A DNA stretch of 64,000 bases from Marinobacter sp. SS5-14b (lineage in GTDB: Bacteria > Pseudomonadota > Gammaproteobacteria > Pseudomonadales > Oleiphilaceae): assembly GCF_030541005.1 (NCBI RefSeq), contig NZ_JASSVM010000005.1, positions 186,001 through 250,000 on the forward strand, given 5' to 3'. The notes under the pieces are model-generated. The model made no database searches. It had not been told where the DNA came from and was given only the letters and a program-made list of their open reading frames with translations. Shown piece after piece: positions 10,529-18,507 of the stretch (positions are counted from its first letter, which is position 1; each line of letters starts with the position of its first letter). Position numbers and translations under genes: made by a program.

Positions 10529-10542
10529 TTGACCGCGATCAA
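10529..10542. promoter_or_regulatory. Anr/FNR box upstream of anr
   Basis: TTGACCGCGATCAA matches the FNR/Anr consensus TTGAT-N4-ATCAA in nine of ten defined positions. It lies 123 bp before the anr start codon, in the only intergenic gap upstream. It suggests that Anr controls its own transcription. Confidence 0.7.
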
Positions 10543-10664
10543 CGAGTAAGACAGCTTTCGCTCCGACAGAGCTGTCTATGACTATGAGGTTTCAGCAGAA
10601 CACGCTCGCTCCGCCCGCAATACGGTGCGGTTCGCCACAGCTCAATCCGGACGGTTCATCAGTT

Positions 10665-11414
10665 ATGGCTCAGGCAATACCTCTCCACCAAATGTCGCCA
10701 CTCAAAGCCTCCTGTCATCAGTGCAGTCTGAGCAATCTCTGCCTGCCTCTGGCAGTTGAGGAGAACGATCTCGAACGCCTTGAAGATATCGTTCAGCAGG
10801 GCAAGATCTATAATCGGGGTGAGCACATTTTCGATCAAAGTACGCCGTTCAAGTCCTGCTTTGCAGTAAAAAGCGGCTCAATCAAAACATCGATTATCAC
10901 TGAGGGTGGTGATGAGCAGGTCACCGGGTTCTTTATGCCCGGCGAACTGGTGGGCCTCGACAGCATGAGCGGTGAAACCTACGCCTGCACCGCCAAAGCG
11001 CTGGAAAGAACCAGCCTTTGTGAGTTCCCGGTGGACAAGCTGGAAGAGCTTACCGGCAAACTGCCTGAGCTTCAGCATCATATGTACCACCTGATGAGCC
11101 AGGAGATTCAGAACAGCCATCAGCTGGCTATGCTGTTGAGCAAAAACACAGCGGAAGAACGCATTGCGGCACTGTTACTGTCACTGTCCAGCCGCTTCCG
11201 CCGGCGCAGGATGTCGGCCACTAACTTCAGCCTGCCGATGCCTCGCAACGACATTGCCAATTTTCTTGGCCTGGCCGTTGAAACCGTCAGCCGTGTGTTT
11301 ACCCGTTTTCAGAACCAGGGCATCATTCGCGCCAGAGGCCGCGAAGTAGAGCTACTGGACGTTGAAGCCCTGCAAATGGTCACCCGGGATTTCGCCAAAC
11401 AAGGCCGCCAGTAA
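10665..11414 (+). CDS. anr: Anaerobic regulator of the FNR/Anr family
   Basis: From the ATG at 10665 the protein has 249 residues, the size of FNR; the frame is open back to 10578 but the extra residues lack family similarity. Three N-terminal cysteines in the form CHQCSLSNLC, plus the cysteine in SLCEFP, are the four [4Fe-4S] ligands of the oxygen-sensing FNR class. A cyclic-nucleotide-like beta roll follows, then a dimerisation helix. The C-terminal helix-turn-helix has the recognition segment VETVSRVFTRFQ, with the Glu and Arg contacts for TTGAT half-sites. It would switch respiration genes on when oxygen falls. Confidence 0.93.
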   Translation: MAQAIPLHQMSPLKASCHQCSLSNLCLPLAVEENDLERLEDIVQQGKIYNRGEHIFDQSTPFKSCFAVKSGSIKTSIITEGGDEQVTGFFMPGELVGLDSMSGETYACTAKALERTSLCEFPVDKLEELTGKLPELQHHMYHLMSQEIQNSHQLAMLLSKNTAEERIAALLLSLSSRFRRRRMSATNFSLPMPRNDIANFLGLAVETVSRVFTRFQNQGIIRARGREVELLDVEALQMVTRDFAKQGRQ

Positions 11415-11438
11415 CCTTCTCTGCAGAGGTGGGCCGGT

Positions 11439-12371
11439 CTAGGTTTCAGCCGGCTCGCCCTCAACCCCCGCCATTCCGGCGTCCTTTATCATAGCGACTT
11501 CTTCCGTCAGCCAGGCCCGCCAAGGCAACTGCTTTATTCCAAACGTATTGCGAATCTTGGTGCACACCATCGTATTGTTCACGGGCTCAAGATGCCCCCA
11601 CTCGGGCACCTCATCGACCACCTTGATTCCTTCCGGAATGCCCGGCATGCCGGCGATGGAAAGCCCAAGCTCATACAGTGTAATCTCTTCCGCACCAGCG
11701 TATTGATAGGTACCCCAGGCCTCCGCGCCGCAGTCGAGCTGCAGTATGATCGCCGACATGACTCTCGCAAGATCTTTTACGGCTACCGGCTGGCCATGAC
11801 ACCGCCCAGGAAGTGGCAATGCGTCAGAACTGGAGCTGTTTTCGTACACCTTTTTGGCAAACCTTGCCAGGCTCCAGCCGGTACGCAGAATTATGTGGCG
11901 CGGTAACTGGCTACGAAGCGCCTGCTCACACTCCCATTGCCAACGACCCAGCTCGTTGAGGGGCTGCCCAGGATTAGAGGCTATGTACGCACCCTGTTTT
12001 CTGCCATCAAAAACGTAGCACGACGATAGCTGCAGCAGCGCCATATTGCGCTCGAGGGCGTGCCCGGCCAGCGCCAGAGGCAGAGAAAAAGCCGCCTCGT
12101 GGGTCGCTTCGCGATTGTCCTCAGCTTTTTCAGGATCGGCCAGCCATAGCGCATTAACGATGAGGTCTGTGTCATCGGGTATCCAGCTTGCCAGCGCATG
12201 GAGGTCGGCGTTGGCAGGATCGCTCACCAGCAACGGACTGACCCTGAGGTGAGTGGCCCGCAACCGATCCAGGAGCACTCTGCCCAGCGGGCCGTAATCG
12301 TGAACAACTAGTACATGCACAGGGGTTCGAGGCCTCCGGATTTCACTGATATGACGGATGTCAGCAAACAC
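11439..12371 (-). CDS. RmlD-like NAD(P)-dependent sugar nucleotide reductase family protein
   Basis: This 310-residue protein resembles extended short-chain dehydrogenases of the dTDP-4-dehydrorhamnose reductase (RmlD) type. The N-terminal strand VHVLVVHDYGPLGRVLLDRL fits a Rossmann fold with an altered glycine motif (G-x-L-G). SSCYVFDG corresponds to the usual SSxxVFDG of RmlD, and the LRTGWSL segment is shared. The usual catalytic Tyr-x3-Lys is not clear, so enzymatic activity is doubtful. No rhamnose synthesis genes are nearby. It is convergent with anr. Confidence 0.65.
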   Translation of the reverse strand: MFADIRHISEIRRPRTPVHVLVVHDYGPLGRVLLDRLRATHLRVSPLLVSDPANADLHALASWIPDDTDLIVNALWLADPEKAEDNREATHEAAFSLPLALAGHALERNMALLQLSSCYVFDGRKQGAYIASNPGQPLNELGRWQWECEQALRSQLPRHIILRTGWSLARFAKKVYENSSSSDALPLPGRCHGQPVAVKDLARVMSAIILQLDCGAEAWGTYQYAGAEEITLYELGLSIAGMPGIPEGIKVVDEVPEWGHLEPVNNTMVCTKIRNTFGIKQLPWRAWLTEEVAMIKDAGMAGVEGEPAET

Positions 12372-12510
12372 TCAGGCCAATGGCCCCGAGTAGCGTTATG
12401 CTGCACTATCTCGCAACTTGATTTCGCAACTCGATGATGAGCGATACGCCACTGGCGAAGCTTGAACACCATCACGCGTTTACGCTGAGCATACAACAAC
12501 AGGACCTTTC

Positions 12511-12873
12511 ATGCTGAAACAACAGAGCCATATCGTTGCCCCCATCCCTGACGAGCTTCGCACACGAGCGTTGTACACCGTAACGGAACTCAAAGGGCGC
12601 GGTAAAGCCGACAAAGAGGCCATCGACAAGCTCTACGAACTTATCGTGGAACTCACCGAACAGGGCCTGGATTTCTTCTTCCTGGAGCCCCTGCGCCGCC
12701 TCAACGCCGGCAACATGATGATGGGCATGGCCAAGGTAGGCATCAGCAGCATGCTTAAAGGCAGTAAAATGGTTGTTCACAAGGTACTGAAGAAGCTGGA
12801 TGACCGCAGCCTGGCGGCTATCCTAGACTTCATTGAGGAAATCATTCATGAGCCCGAGGCACCCGGGCAGTAA
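12511..12873 (+). CDS. Conserved hypothetical protein, helical
   Basis: I do not recognise this 120-residue protein. It is predicted to be mostly helical, with a charged N-terminal half, the glycine/methionine-rich stretch NMMMGMAKVG in the middle and an acidic C-terminus. There is no signal peptide or clear membrane span. Codon use looks native, and it has its own promoter space, divergent from the RmlD-like gene. Its last 32 bp overlap the 3' end of alr on the other strand. Confidence 0.6.
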   Translation: MLKQQSHIVAPIPDELRTRALYTVTELKGRGKADKEAIDKLYELIVELTEQGLDFFFLEPLRRLNAGNMMMGMAKVGISSMLKGSKMVVHKVLKKLDDRSLAAILDFIEEIIHEPEAPGQ

Positions 12874-13915
12874 CGCCCGTCAGCAGCTCATAGCCAATCG
12901 TCCCGGCACAGGCAGCAACCTCATCCACGCTCACTGTGCCGCCCCACAGCTCTACCATATCGCCTTCCTGAGCCTCAGGAGCGCCGGTAAGGTTAACCGC
13001 CAGCATGTCCATGGAAACCCGGCCAAGCAGACTGATGCGAGTACCCCTGACCGCAGCGGGTGTGCCCGTTCCGGCGTGACGCGGATAACCATCGCCATAG
13101 CCGATCGCCACCATGCCCATTCGGGTCTCGGTGTCGGCCACCCAGGTTGCCCCATAACCAATGGATTCCCCCGGCCCCACCACACGCGTCGCGATCAGCG
13201 GTGCCTCCAGTGTCATGACGGGCTTCAGTCCCAGTTCTGGCCCGGTGGCAGCAATCATTGGCGAGGCACCATAAAGCATAATGCCGGGTCTGCTCCAGTC
13301 GTAAAGTGGCTGGTCGGGTAGAAAGTGAGCGGCGGAGTTACCGACACTGCGCATCAGATCAGGCCAGGGCGCAGTAGCACGCTCAAAAACAGCGGTTTGA
13401 TCATGAGTCATCGCACTGGCGGGATCGTCCGCACAAGCAAAATGCGTCACAAAGCCCAGCACATGATGCCCACAACCTGAGGCCTCCAGCTTCGCCATCA
13501 CAGCCGGCAGATCGTCAGGCCGAAAGCCCAGCCGATTCATGCCGGTGTTCACTTTCAACCAGAATGAAGGTGCGCTGTCACCGGCCAGCCACTCAAGCTG
13601 CACTCCGTTATGCAATACGGGCTCAAAGCCTCTTTGCCTGCATACAGCGAGGTCACGCTGGCTGTGCACACCCTGCAACATAGCCACCGGTTGGCGAATG
13701 CCCGCGGCGCGAAGTGCAAGAGCCTCTTCCAGACAAGCCACTGCAAACTTGCCGGCGTCATCAGCCAATGCTTTCGCTACGGCTGCGATACCGTGGCCGT
13801 ATCCATCGGCTTTCACAACCGCCATCGCCCGGGCGTCACCCGCTTTGGCCTGGGCAAGCCGGAAATTGTGTTTCAGTGCGTCAAGATCAATTCTGGCAAC
13901 CGTGGAACGTGGCAT
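12842..13915 (-). CDS. alr: Alanine racemase
   Basis: This 357-residue fold-type III PLP enzyme makes D-alanine for peptidoglycan. The PLP lysine is Lys35 in VVKADGYGHG, and the second catalytic base is in the GYGDGYPR region near the C-terminal beta domain. It starts inside the dnaB stop (TAATG, one shared base), which indicates translational coupling at the end of the rpsF-rpsR-rplI-dnaB-alr unit. Confidence 0.95.
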   Translation of the reverse strand: MPRSTVARIDLDALKHNFRLAQAKAGDARAMAVVKADGYGHGIAAVAKALADDAGKFAVACLEEALALRAAGIRQPVAMLQGVHSQRDLAVCRQRGFEPVLHNGVQLEWLAGDSAPSFWLKVNTGMNRLGFRPDDLPAVMAKLEASGCGHHVLGFVTHFACADDPASAMTHDQTAVFERATAPWPDLMRSVGNSAAHFLPDQPLYDWSRPGIMLYGASPMIAATGPELGLKPVMTLEAPLIATRVVGPGESIGYGATWVADTETRMGMVAIGYGDGYPRHAGTGTPAAVRGTRISLLGRVSMDMLAVNLTGAPEAQEGDMVELWGGTVSVDEVAACAGTIGYELLTGVTARVPRAHE

Positions 13916-15321
13916 TAATAATCACCACCGTAATCGCTGTAATCCCCGTGCGCCAGGTCTTCAAATTTGGTGTACTTACCAATAAACGCCAAGCGAATGG
14001 TTCCGATAGGGCCATTCCGCTGCTTACCAATAATGATTTCGGCGATGCCTTTATCCTGAGTGTCTTCGTTATAGACCTCATCCCGGTAAACGAACATGAT
14101 GACGTCGGCATCCTGCTCGATCGCGCCGGATTCCCGGAGATCCGAGTTGATCGGGCGTTTGTTCGGCCGCTGCTCCAGGCTTCGGTTAAGCTGCGAGAGT
14201 GCAACAACCGGGCAGCTCAACTCTTTGGCAATACCCTTGAGCGAGCGCGAGATTTCTGAAATCTCCGCCGTCCGGCCTTCAGTGTTGCCAGGCACCCGCA
14301 TCAGCTGAAGGTAGTCGACCATGATCAGGCCAATTTTGCCGTCGTTTTCCCGCGCAATCCGGCGGGCCCGCGAACGCATTTCGGTGGGACTCAGGCCCGG
14401 GGTGTCATCAATGTACAACGGCTTATCTTTAAGCAGGCTGACCGCAGACGTCAGGCGGGGCCAGTCGTCCTCGTCGAGTTTACCGCTGCGCACCTTGGTT
14501 TGATCGATGCGGCCCAGCGAAGACAGCATACGCATGGCCAGCGCATCGGCGGGCATTTCCATACTGAACACCAGGATCGGGGTGCTGGTGCTGATCAGGG
14601 CGTTCTCAACGATGTTCATGGCGAAGGTGGTTTTACCCATGGAGGGCCGCCCGGCCACGATGATCAGATCCGCCGGTTGCATACCCGAGGTCTGGTCGTC
14701 CAGATCCCGGAACCCGGTGGTCAGGCCGGTGGTCTGTTCGCCGGATTCAAACAACTCTTCGATACGGCTCAGCGCGGTGGCAAGAATCGGGTTGATGGCC
14801 TTCGGGCCTGAGCCCTCTTTATTGCGGGATTCGGCGATCTGGAAAACGCTGCGCTCTGCTTCGTCCAGTATTTCAGCGCTTTTCCGGCCCTGGGGGTTAA
14901 ACGCCGAGTCTGAAATCTCACCTGAAACAATCAACAGCTGGCGTAGAATGGATCGCTCTTTGACGATTTCCGCATACGCCTTGATGTTCGAGGCACCGGG
15001 GGTTTTCTCAGCCAGCTCCGCCAGGTAAGACAAGCCACCGGCATCTTCAATGTCGCCCGCCCGCTCAAGAAACTCAGCCAGGGTCACAACGTCCAGGGGT
15101 TCACTCTCACTCGCCAGGCGCTCGACGGCGCCAAAAATAAGCTTGTGGTCCTGACGATAGAAATCCGCCGCCGAGATAATCTCGGCAACATCATCAAAGC
15201 GCCGGTTATCCAGCATCAACCCGCCCAATACCGCCTGCTCCGCTTCCACAGAGTGGGGCGGAATCTTAATGCGGCTGGTTTCCGGATCAATGGAGGCGGG
15301 TTTCAGAGTGGGATTAGCCAT
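13915..15321 (-). CDS. dnaB: Replicative DNA helicase
   Basis: This 468-residue hexameric helicase unwinds DNA at the replication fork. The N-terminal helical domain (about 20-170) begins with PHSVEAEQAVLGG. The RecA-like C-terminal domain has Walker A GRPSMGKTT and Walker B LIMVDYLQLM, followed by the SQLNRSLEQR segment. The ATG at 15321 is preferred over an in-frame GTG two codons earlier. No intein interrupts it. Confidence 0.96.
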   Translation of the reverse strand: MANPTLKPASIDPETSRIKIPPHSVEAEQAVLGGLMLDNRRFDDVAEIISAADFYRQDHKLIFGAVERLASESEPLDVVTLAEFLERAGDIEDAGGLSYLAELAEKTPGASNIKAYAEIVKERSILRQLLIVSGEISDSAFNPQGRKSAEILDEAERSVFQIAESRNKEGSGPKAINPILATALSRIEELFESGEQTTGLTTGFRDLDDQTSGMQPADLIIVAGRPSMGKTTFAMNIVENALISTSTPILVFSMEMPADALAMRMLSSLGRIDQTKVRSGKLDEDDWPRLTSAVSLLKDKPLYIDDTPGLSPTEMRSRARRIARENDGKIGLIMVDYLQLMRVPGNTEGRTAEISEISRSLKGIAKELSCPVVALSQLNRSLEQRPNKRPINSDLRESGAIEQDADVIMFVYRDEVYNEDTQDKGIAEIIIGKQRNGPIGTIRLAFIGKYTKFEDLAHGDYSDYGGDY

Positions 15322-15470
15322 AAACACCAGACAAGTATTAAATGAGGAAACAGAGAGACAAGAATACCAGAAAGCAACGGGCCCGAAACCGTTTCCGGCT
15401 CGGGCCCGTCTCAGAGTGCTGAAACCTGGGGTCTCAGTACCCGATGAACTTACCTGTTACTGGCAACCGA

Positions 15471-15917
15471 TTACTCGGCCACAACCGCCAGTTTGATGGT
15501 AACTTCAACGTCGGTGTGCAGCTGCAGCTCGATGTCGTACTCACCGGTAACCCGCAGCGGGCCTTCCGGCAGACGAACTTCGCTTTTCTCGACTTCGGTG
15601 CCGCCAGCAGAAACAACGTCTGCAATATCGCGCACACCAATAGAGCCGAACAGCTTGCCTTCTTCACCAGCCTTGGAGGTGATGGTGAAGGAAGCACCTT
15701 CCAGAGCCTCGGCACGGGACTGGGCAGCGGCCAGCTTGTCAGCAGCAGCCTTTTCCAGTTCAGCGCGACGCTCTTCAAACGCCTGTACGTTTGCAGCCGT
15801 GGCAGGAACAGCCTTGCCATATGGCAGCAGGAAATTACGACCGTAACCGGCCTTAACCTTTACCTTGTCGCCCAGAGAGCCAAGGTTTGCTACTTTCTCG
15901 AGCAGAATAACTTCCAT
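15471..15917 (-). CDS. rplI: 50S ribosomal protein L9
   Basis: This 148-residue protein binds 23S rRNA. The N-terminal domain has [19 protein letters not shown] and the RNA-binding [13 protein letters not shown] loop. It is joined by a long central helix (about residues 41-75) to the C-terminal globular domain. It lies between the DUF2232 gene and dnaB. The 150-bp gap to dnaB has no clear terminator, so read-through is likely. Confidence 0.97.
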   Translation of the reverse strand: MEVILLEKVANLGSLGDKVKVKAGYGRNFLLPYGKAVPATAANVQAFEERRAELEKAAADKLAAAQSRAEALEGASFTITSKAGEEGKLFGSIGVRDIADVVSAGGTEVEKSEVRLPEGPLRVTGEYDIELQLHTDVEVTIKLAVVAE

Positions 15918-15937
15918 CTCGTTAACCTCTTCGTGCT

Positions 15938-16804
15938 TTATTCGGCCGGCCCATCGGGCGCAATACGCCCCCGGATATCCAGCCAGCTATCCACAAAAGC
16001 CAGAACCAACAACAGCATCATCAGATTCAGACCAAACAGACCCAGTACAACGTAAAACGCGATCAGCGACTGCCTGCCCCACTGTTTACGAGCCACAACA
16101 CCATGAACCAGAGCCAGAGCCGCCACGAAAAGTGGCGTTGCTGCAGCCCAGGCCAGCAGCACCGGGTTAAGCCCCAACATCGGGCCTGACACCATGGTCA
16201 CCGCGCATATAACCGCGATGGCGGGAGACAACCGGATAGCATGGAATTCCGTGCGGAACCCACCCGGGTTATCCAACCCCGCTTGCCAGCCCCTGGCCAG
16301 CATGGCCATACCAATCGCCGTAGCGAAAGAGGTACCCGCCATACTCGCGCTCATGGCGCTCCGGATGATCCGCTCAAGGTCGCCGCCCAGAGACTGAACC
16401 ACTTCGGCGTTGTATTGTTCGTAAAACTCGACACCTATCTGAACAAGTTCATTCAAGAGTGCCGGATACATCACGGGCAACATCAGCCCACTCAGTATCG
16501 TCAGAAAGGCGCCGGACAACAGCGCGTTTTCCCAGGACAGCGATGCTCTGACGACCGATGCCATCAGCATCGTTTGCAACAGCACAATCAGGGCGGTCGG
16601 GTTCTGGCCGTAAGTGGCCCAACCCAACGCTGGCAAAACTGCCCAGAGGCCAATAGTCAGCCCCTGCCGAATCCCCAGTCGCATAATGACCAGGGCAATA
16701 ACTGCTGCGCCAATCCAGAACAACAAGGGAACCGCAGTTGTTATGACTGCAACCCCGCCGGCCTGCATGGGACCGCGCATTACATACTGTGCCAGTGCAC
16801 GCAT
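15938..16804 (-). CDS. DUF2232-family integral membrane protein
   Basis: This 288-residue protein has about eight hydrophobic segments and short loops and no catalytic motif. Its position between rpsR and rplI is the usual site of DUF2232 (YybS-like) membrane proteins in pseudomonads and relatives, which supports the family call. The function is not known. The gaps to rplI (20 bp) and rpsR (25 bp) suggest one transcript with the ribosomal genes. Confidence 0.75.
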   Translation of the reverse strand: MRALAQYVMRGPMQAGGVAVITTAVPLLFWIGAAVIALVIMRLGIRQGLTIGLWAVLPALGWATYGQNPTALIVLLQTMLMASVVRASLSWENALLSGAFLTILSGLMLPVMYPALLNELVQIGVEFYEQYNAEVVQSLGGDLERIIRSAMSASMAGTSFATAIGMAMLARGWQAGLDNPGGFRTEFHAIRLSPAIAVICAVTMVSGPMLGLNPVLLAWAAATPLFVAALALVHGVVARKQWGRQSLIAFYVVLGLFGLNLMMLLLVLAFVDSWLDIRGRIAPDGPAE

Positions 16805-16829
16805 GGTCCCGGGTCCTGTCTATCTGTGC

Positions 16830-17060
16830 TTAGTGGTCGTGACTGTCCGTATACGGCAGCAGTGCCAGGTAGCGGGCGCGCTTGATAGCGGTAGCCAGCT
16901 GACGCTGATAACGTGCTTTGGTGCCGGTAATACGGCTGGGCACGATTTTGCCGGTTTCAGTGATGTAGCCTTTCAGGGTGTCCAGATCCTTGTAATCGAT
17001 CTCTTTAACACCTTCTGCCGTGAAGCGGCAGAACTTGCGACGTCTGAAAAAACGAGCCAT
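16830..17060 (-). CDS. rpsR: 30S ribosomal protein S18
   Basis: This 76-residue basic protein starts [17 protein letters not shown] and has the conserved [17 protein letters not shown] and [13 protein letters not shown] segments. It binds 16S rRNA as a heterodimer with S6, which is encoded just upstream. Confidence 0.97.
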   Translation of the reverse strand: MARFFRRRKFCRFTAEGVKEIDYKDLDTLKGYITETGKIVPSRITGTKARYQRQLATAIKRARYLALLPYTDSHDH

Positions 17061-17084
17061 AACTTAACTCCTAACTCCGGTAAA

Positions 17085-17501
17085 TTACTCTTCTTCGTCC
17101 TGGGAATCAGCGCCCTGACCTTCGTCAGATTCAGCTGAACGGCGTGGACGATCATCTCCGCCGGAACGACGGTCCTCACGGGACTCAGCCGCTTTCATCG
17201 GAGACAGTTCAGTAACAGCCTCGTCGCGACGCAGAATCAGTTCGCGGATGATGGCATCGTTGAACCGGAAGTTATGAGTCAGCTCGTCCATCGCAGCCTG
17301 TGAACATTCAGCGTTCATCAGCACGTAGTGAGCCTTGTGAATCTTGTTGATCGGGTATGCCAGATGACGACGGCCCCAATCTTCCAGGCGATGTACCTTG
17401 CCGCCATCTTCAGTGATGACGCTGGTATAACGCTCGATCATCGCGGGCACCTGCTCGCTCTGATCCGGATGTACCATAAATACGATTTCGTAGTGACGCA
17501 T
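17085..17501 (-). CDS. rpsF: 30S ribosomal protein S6
   Basis: This 138-residue protein has the ferredoxin-like core [18 protein letters not shown] at the start and [18 protein letters not shown] in the middle. The extended C-terminal tail (from about residue 100) is rich in Arg, Asp and Glu and ends in DEEE, as in species where RimK adds glutamates. It is the first gene of the ribosomal operon; its 180-base leader follows the rlmB terminator. Confidence 0.96.
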   Translation of the reverse strand: MRHYEIVFMVHPDQSEQVPAMIERYTSVITEDGGKVHRLEDWGRRHLAYPINKIHKAHYVLMNAECSQAAMDELTHNFRFNDAIIRELILRRDEAVTELSPMKAAESREDRRSGGDDRPRRSAESDEGQGADSQDEEE

Positions 17502-17677
17502 GAGTTCTCCCTACGGGTTAAACAGCTTTCGTCTTGGGCCTGCCCCTTTCGGGCGCGCTCCCAAGCATGAAAGCAAGGAGGTGACAGCCAGGCTGCCGGC
17601 TTCTTTTCGCTTTATCAACAAGACGTTATTGGAAAACACCTGTTCTAGAGCGAGGCTTCATTGCCCTGAACGCAGGC

Positions 17678-17709
17678 AATAAAAAACCACCCCTTCTAAA
17701 AGGGGTGAC
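17678..17709 (-). terminator. Rho-independent terminator of rnr-rlmB
   Basis: On the minus strand CACCCCTT (17707-17700) pairs with AAGGGGTG (17695-17688) around a four-base loop. A six-T run (17686-17681) follows. It separates rnr-rlmB from the rpsF operon. Confidence 0.92.
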
Positions 17710-17743
17710 GTATTCTATGCGCAAGGGTGTTGTTGTGCAAGGC

Positions 17744-18481
17744 TTAACCGATTCGCTGACGCAGCGCTTCGTACAGGCAAACGCCCGTCGCCACCGAGAC
17801 ATTCAGGCTGTCGACATGGCCGAGCATAGGGATATTGATCAGCTGATCGCAATGTTCACGGGTGAGCCGGCGCATACCCTTACCCTCGGCCCCCATCACC
17901 AGCGCAACCGGACCTTTGAAGTCCGCCTGATAAAGACTGGCATCGGACTCGCCGGCCGTGCCGATCAGCCAGACACCCAGACCCTTCAGCTCGCGCAGAA
18001 AACGAGCCAGATTAGTCACCCGAACAAACGGCACCGTTTCCGCCGCTCCACAAGCCACCTTGCGTGCTACCGGCGTCAATGTTGCGGATTTGTCTTTGGG
18101 CACAATCACCGCCTGCACACCAACCGCATCGGCCGTGCGCATACAGGCACCCAGGTTATGGGGATCGGTTACGCCGTCGAGCACCAGCAGGAACGGTGGT
18201 TTGCCGCTTGCGGCCAGCTGTGCCAGCAGATCCGCTTCGGACCACTCCCGACTCTCGGACACTTCGGCGACAACACCCTGGTGAACCCCACCAACGCGCT
18301 CGTCCAACTCCCGGCGGTGTACCACCTTCCAGCGCACACCCAAACCATCCAGCGCATCGGTAACTGACTTTACTCGCTTATCCTGGCGGCCGGTCTGAAT
18401 CCATACCTGCTGTAGCCGCTCCGGCTCCCGCTTCAATACGGCATCCACGGCATGCCAGCCAAATACATATTCCTGAGACAC
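17744..18481 (-). CDS. rlmB: 23S rRNA (guanosine 2251-2'-O)-methyltransferase
   Basis: This 245-residue SPOUT methyltransferase of the TrmH/SpoU type methylates G2251 in the peptidyl-transferase P loop. An N-terminal RNA-binding domain (about 1-75, starting EYVFGWHAVDAVL) precedes the knotted domain. The three SpoU motifs are present: NLGACMRTADA, LVMGAEGKGM and IPMLGHVDSLNVSVA. It lies 26 bp after rnr in the same transcript, a common gammaproteobacterial pairing. Confidence 0.95.
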   Translation of the reverse strand: MSQEYVFGWHAVDAVLKREPERLQQVWIQTGRQDKRVKSVTDALDGLGVRWKVVHRRELDERVGGVHQGVVAEVSESREWSEADLLAQLAASGKPPFLLVLDGVTDPHNLGACMRTADAVGVQAVIVPKDKSATLTPVARKVACGAAETVPFVRVTNLARFLRELKGLGVWLIGTAGESDASLYQADFKGPVALVMGAEGKGMRRLTREHCDQLINIPMLGHVDSLNVSVATGVCLYEALRQRIG

Positions 18482-18507
18482 GAACGATTATTTCCTGTGC
18501 AGCTGAT

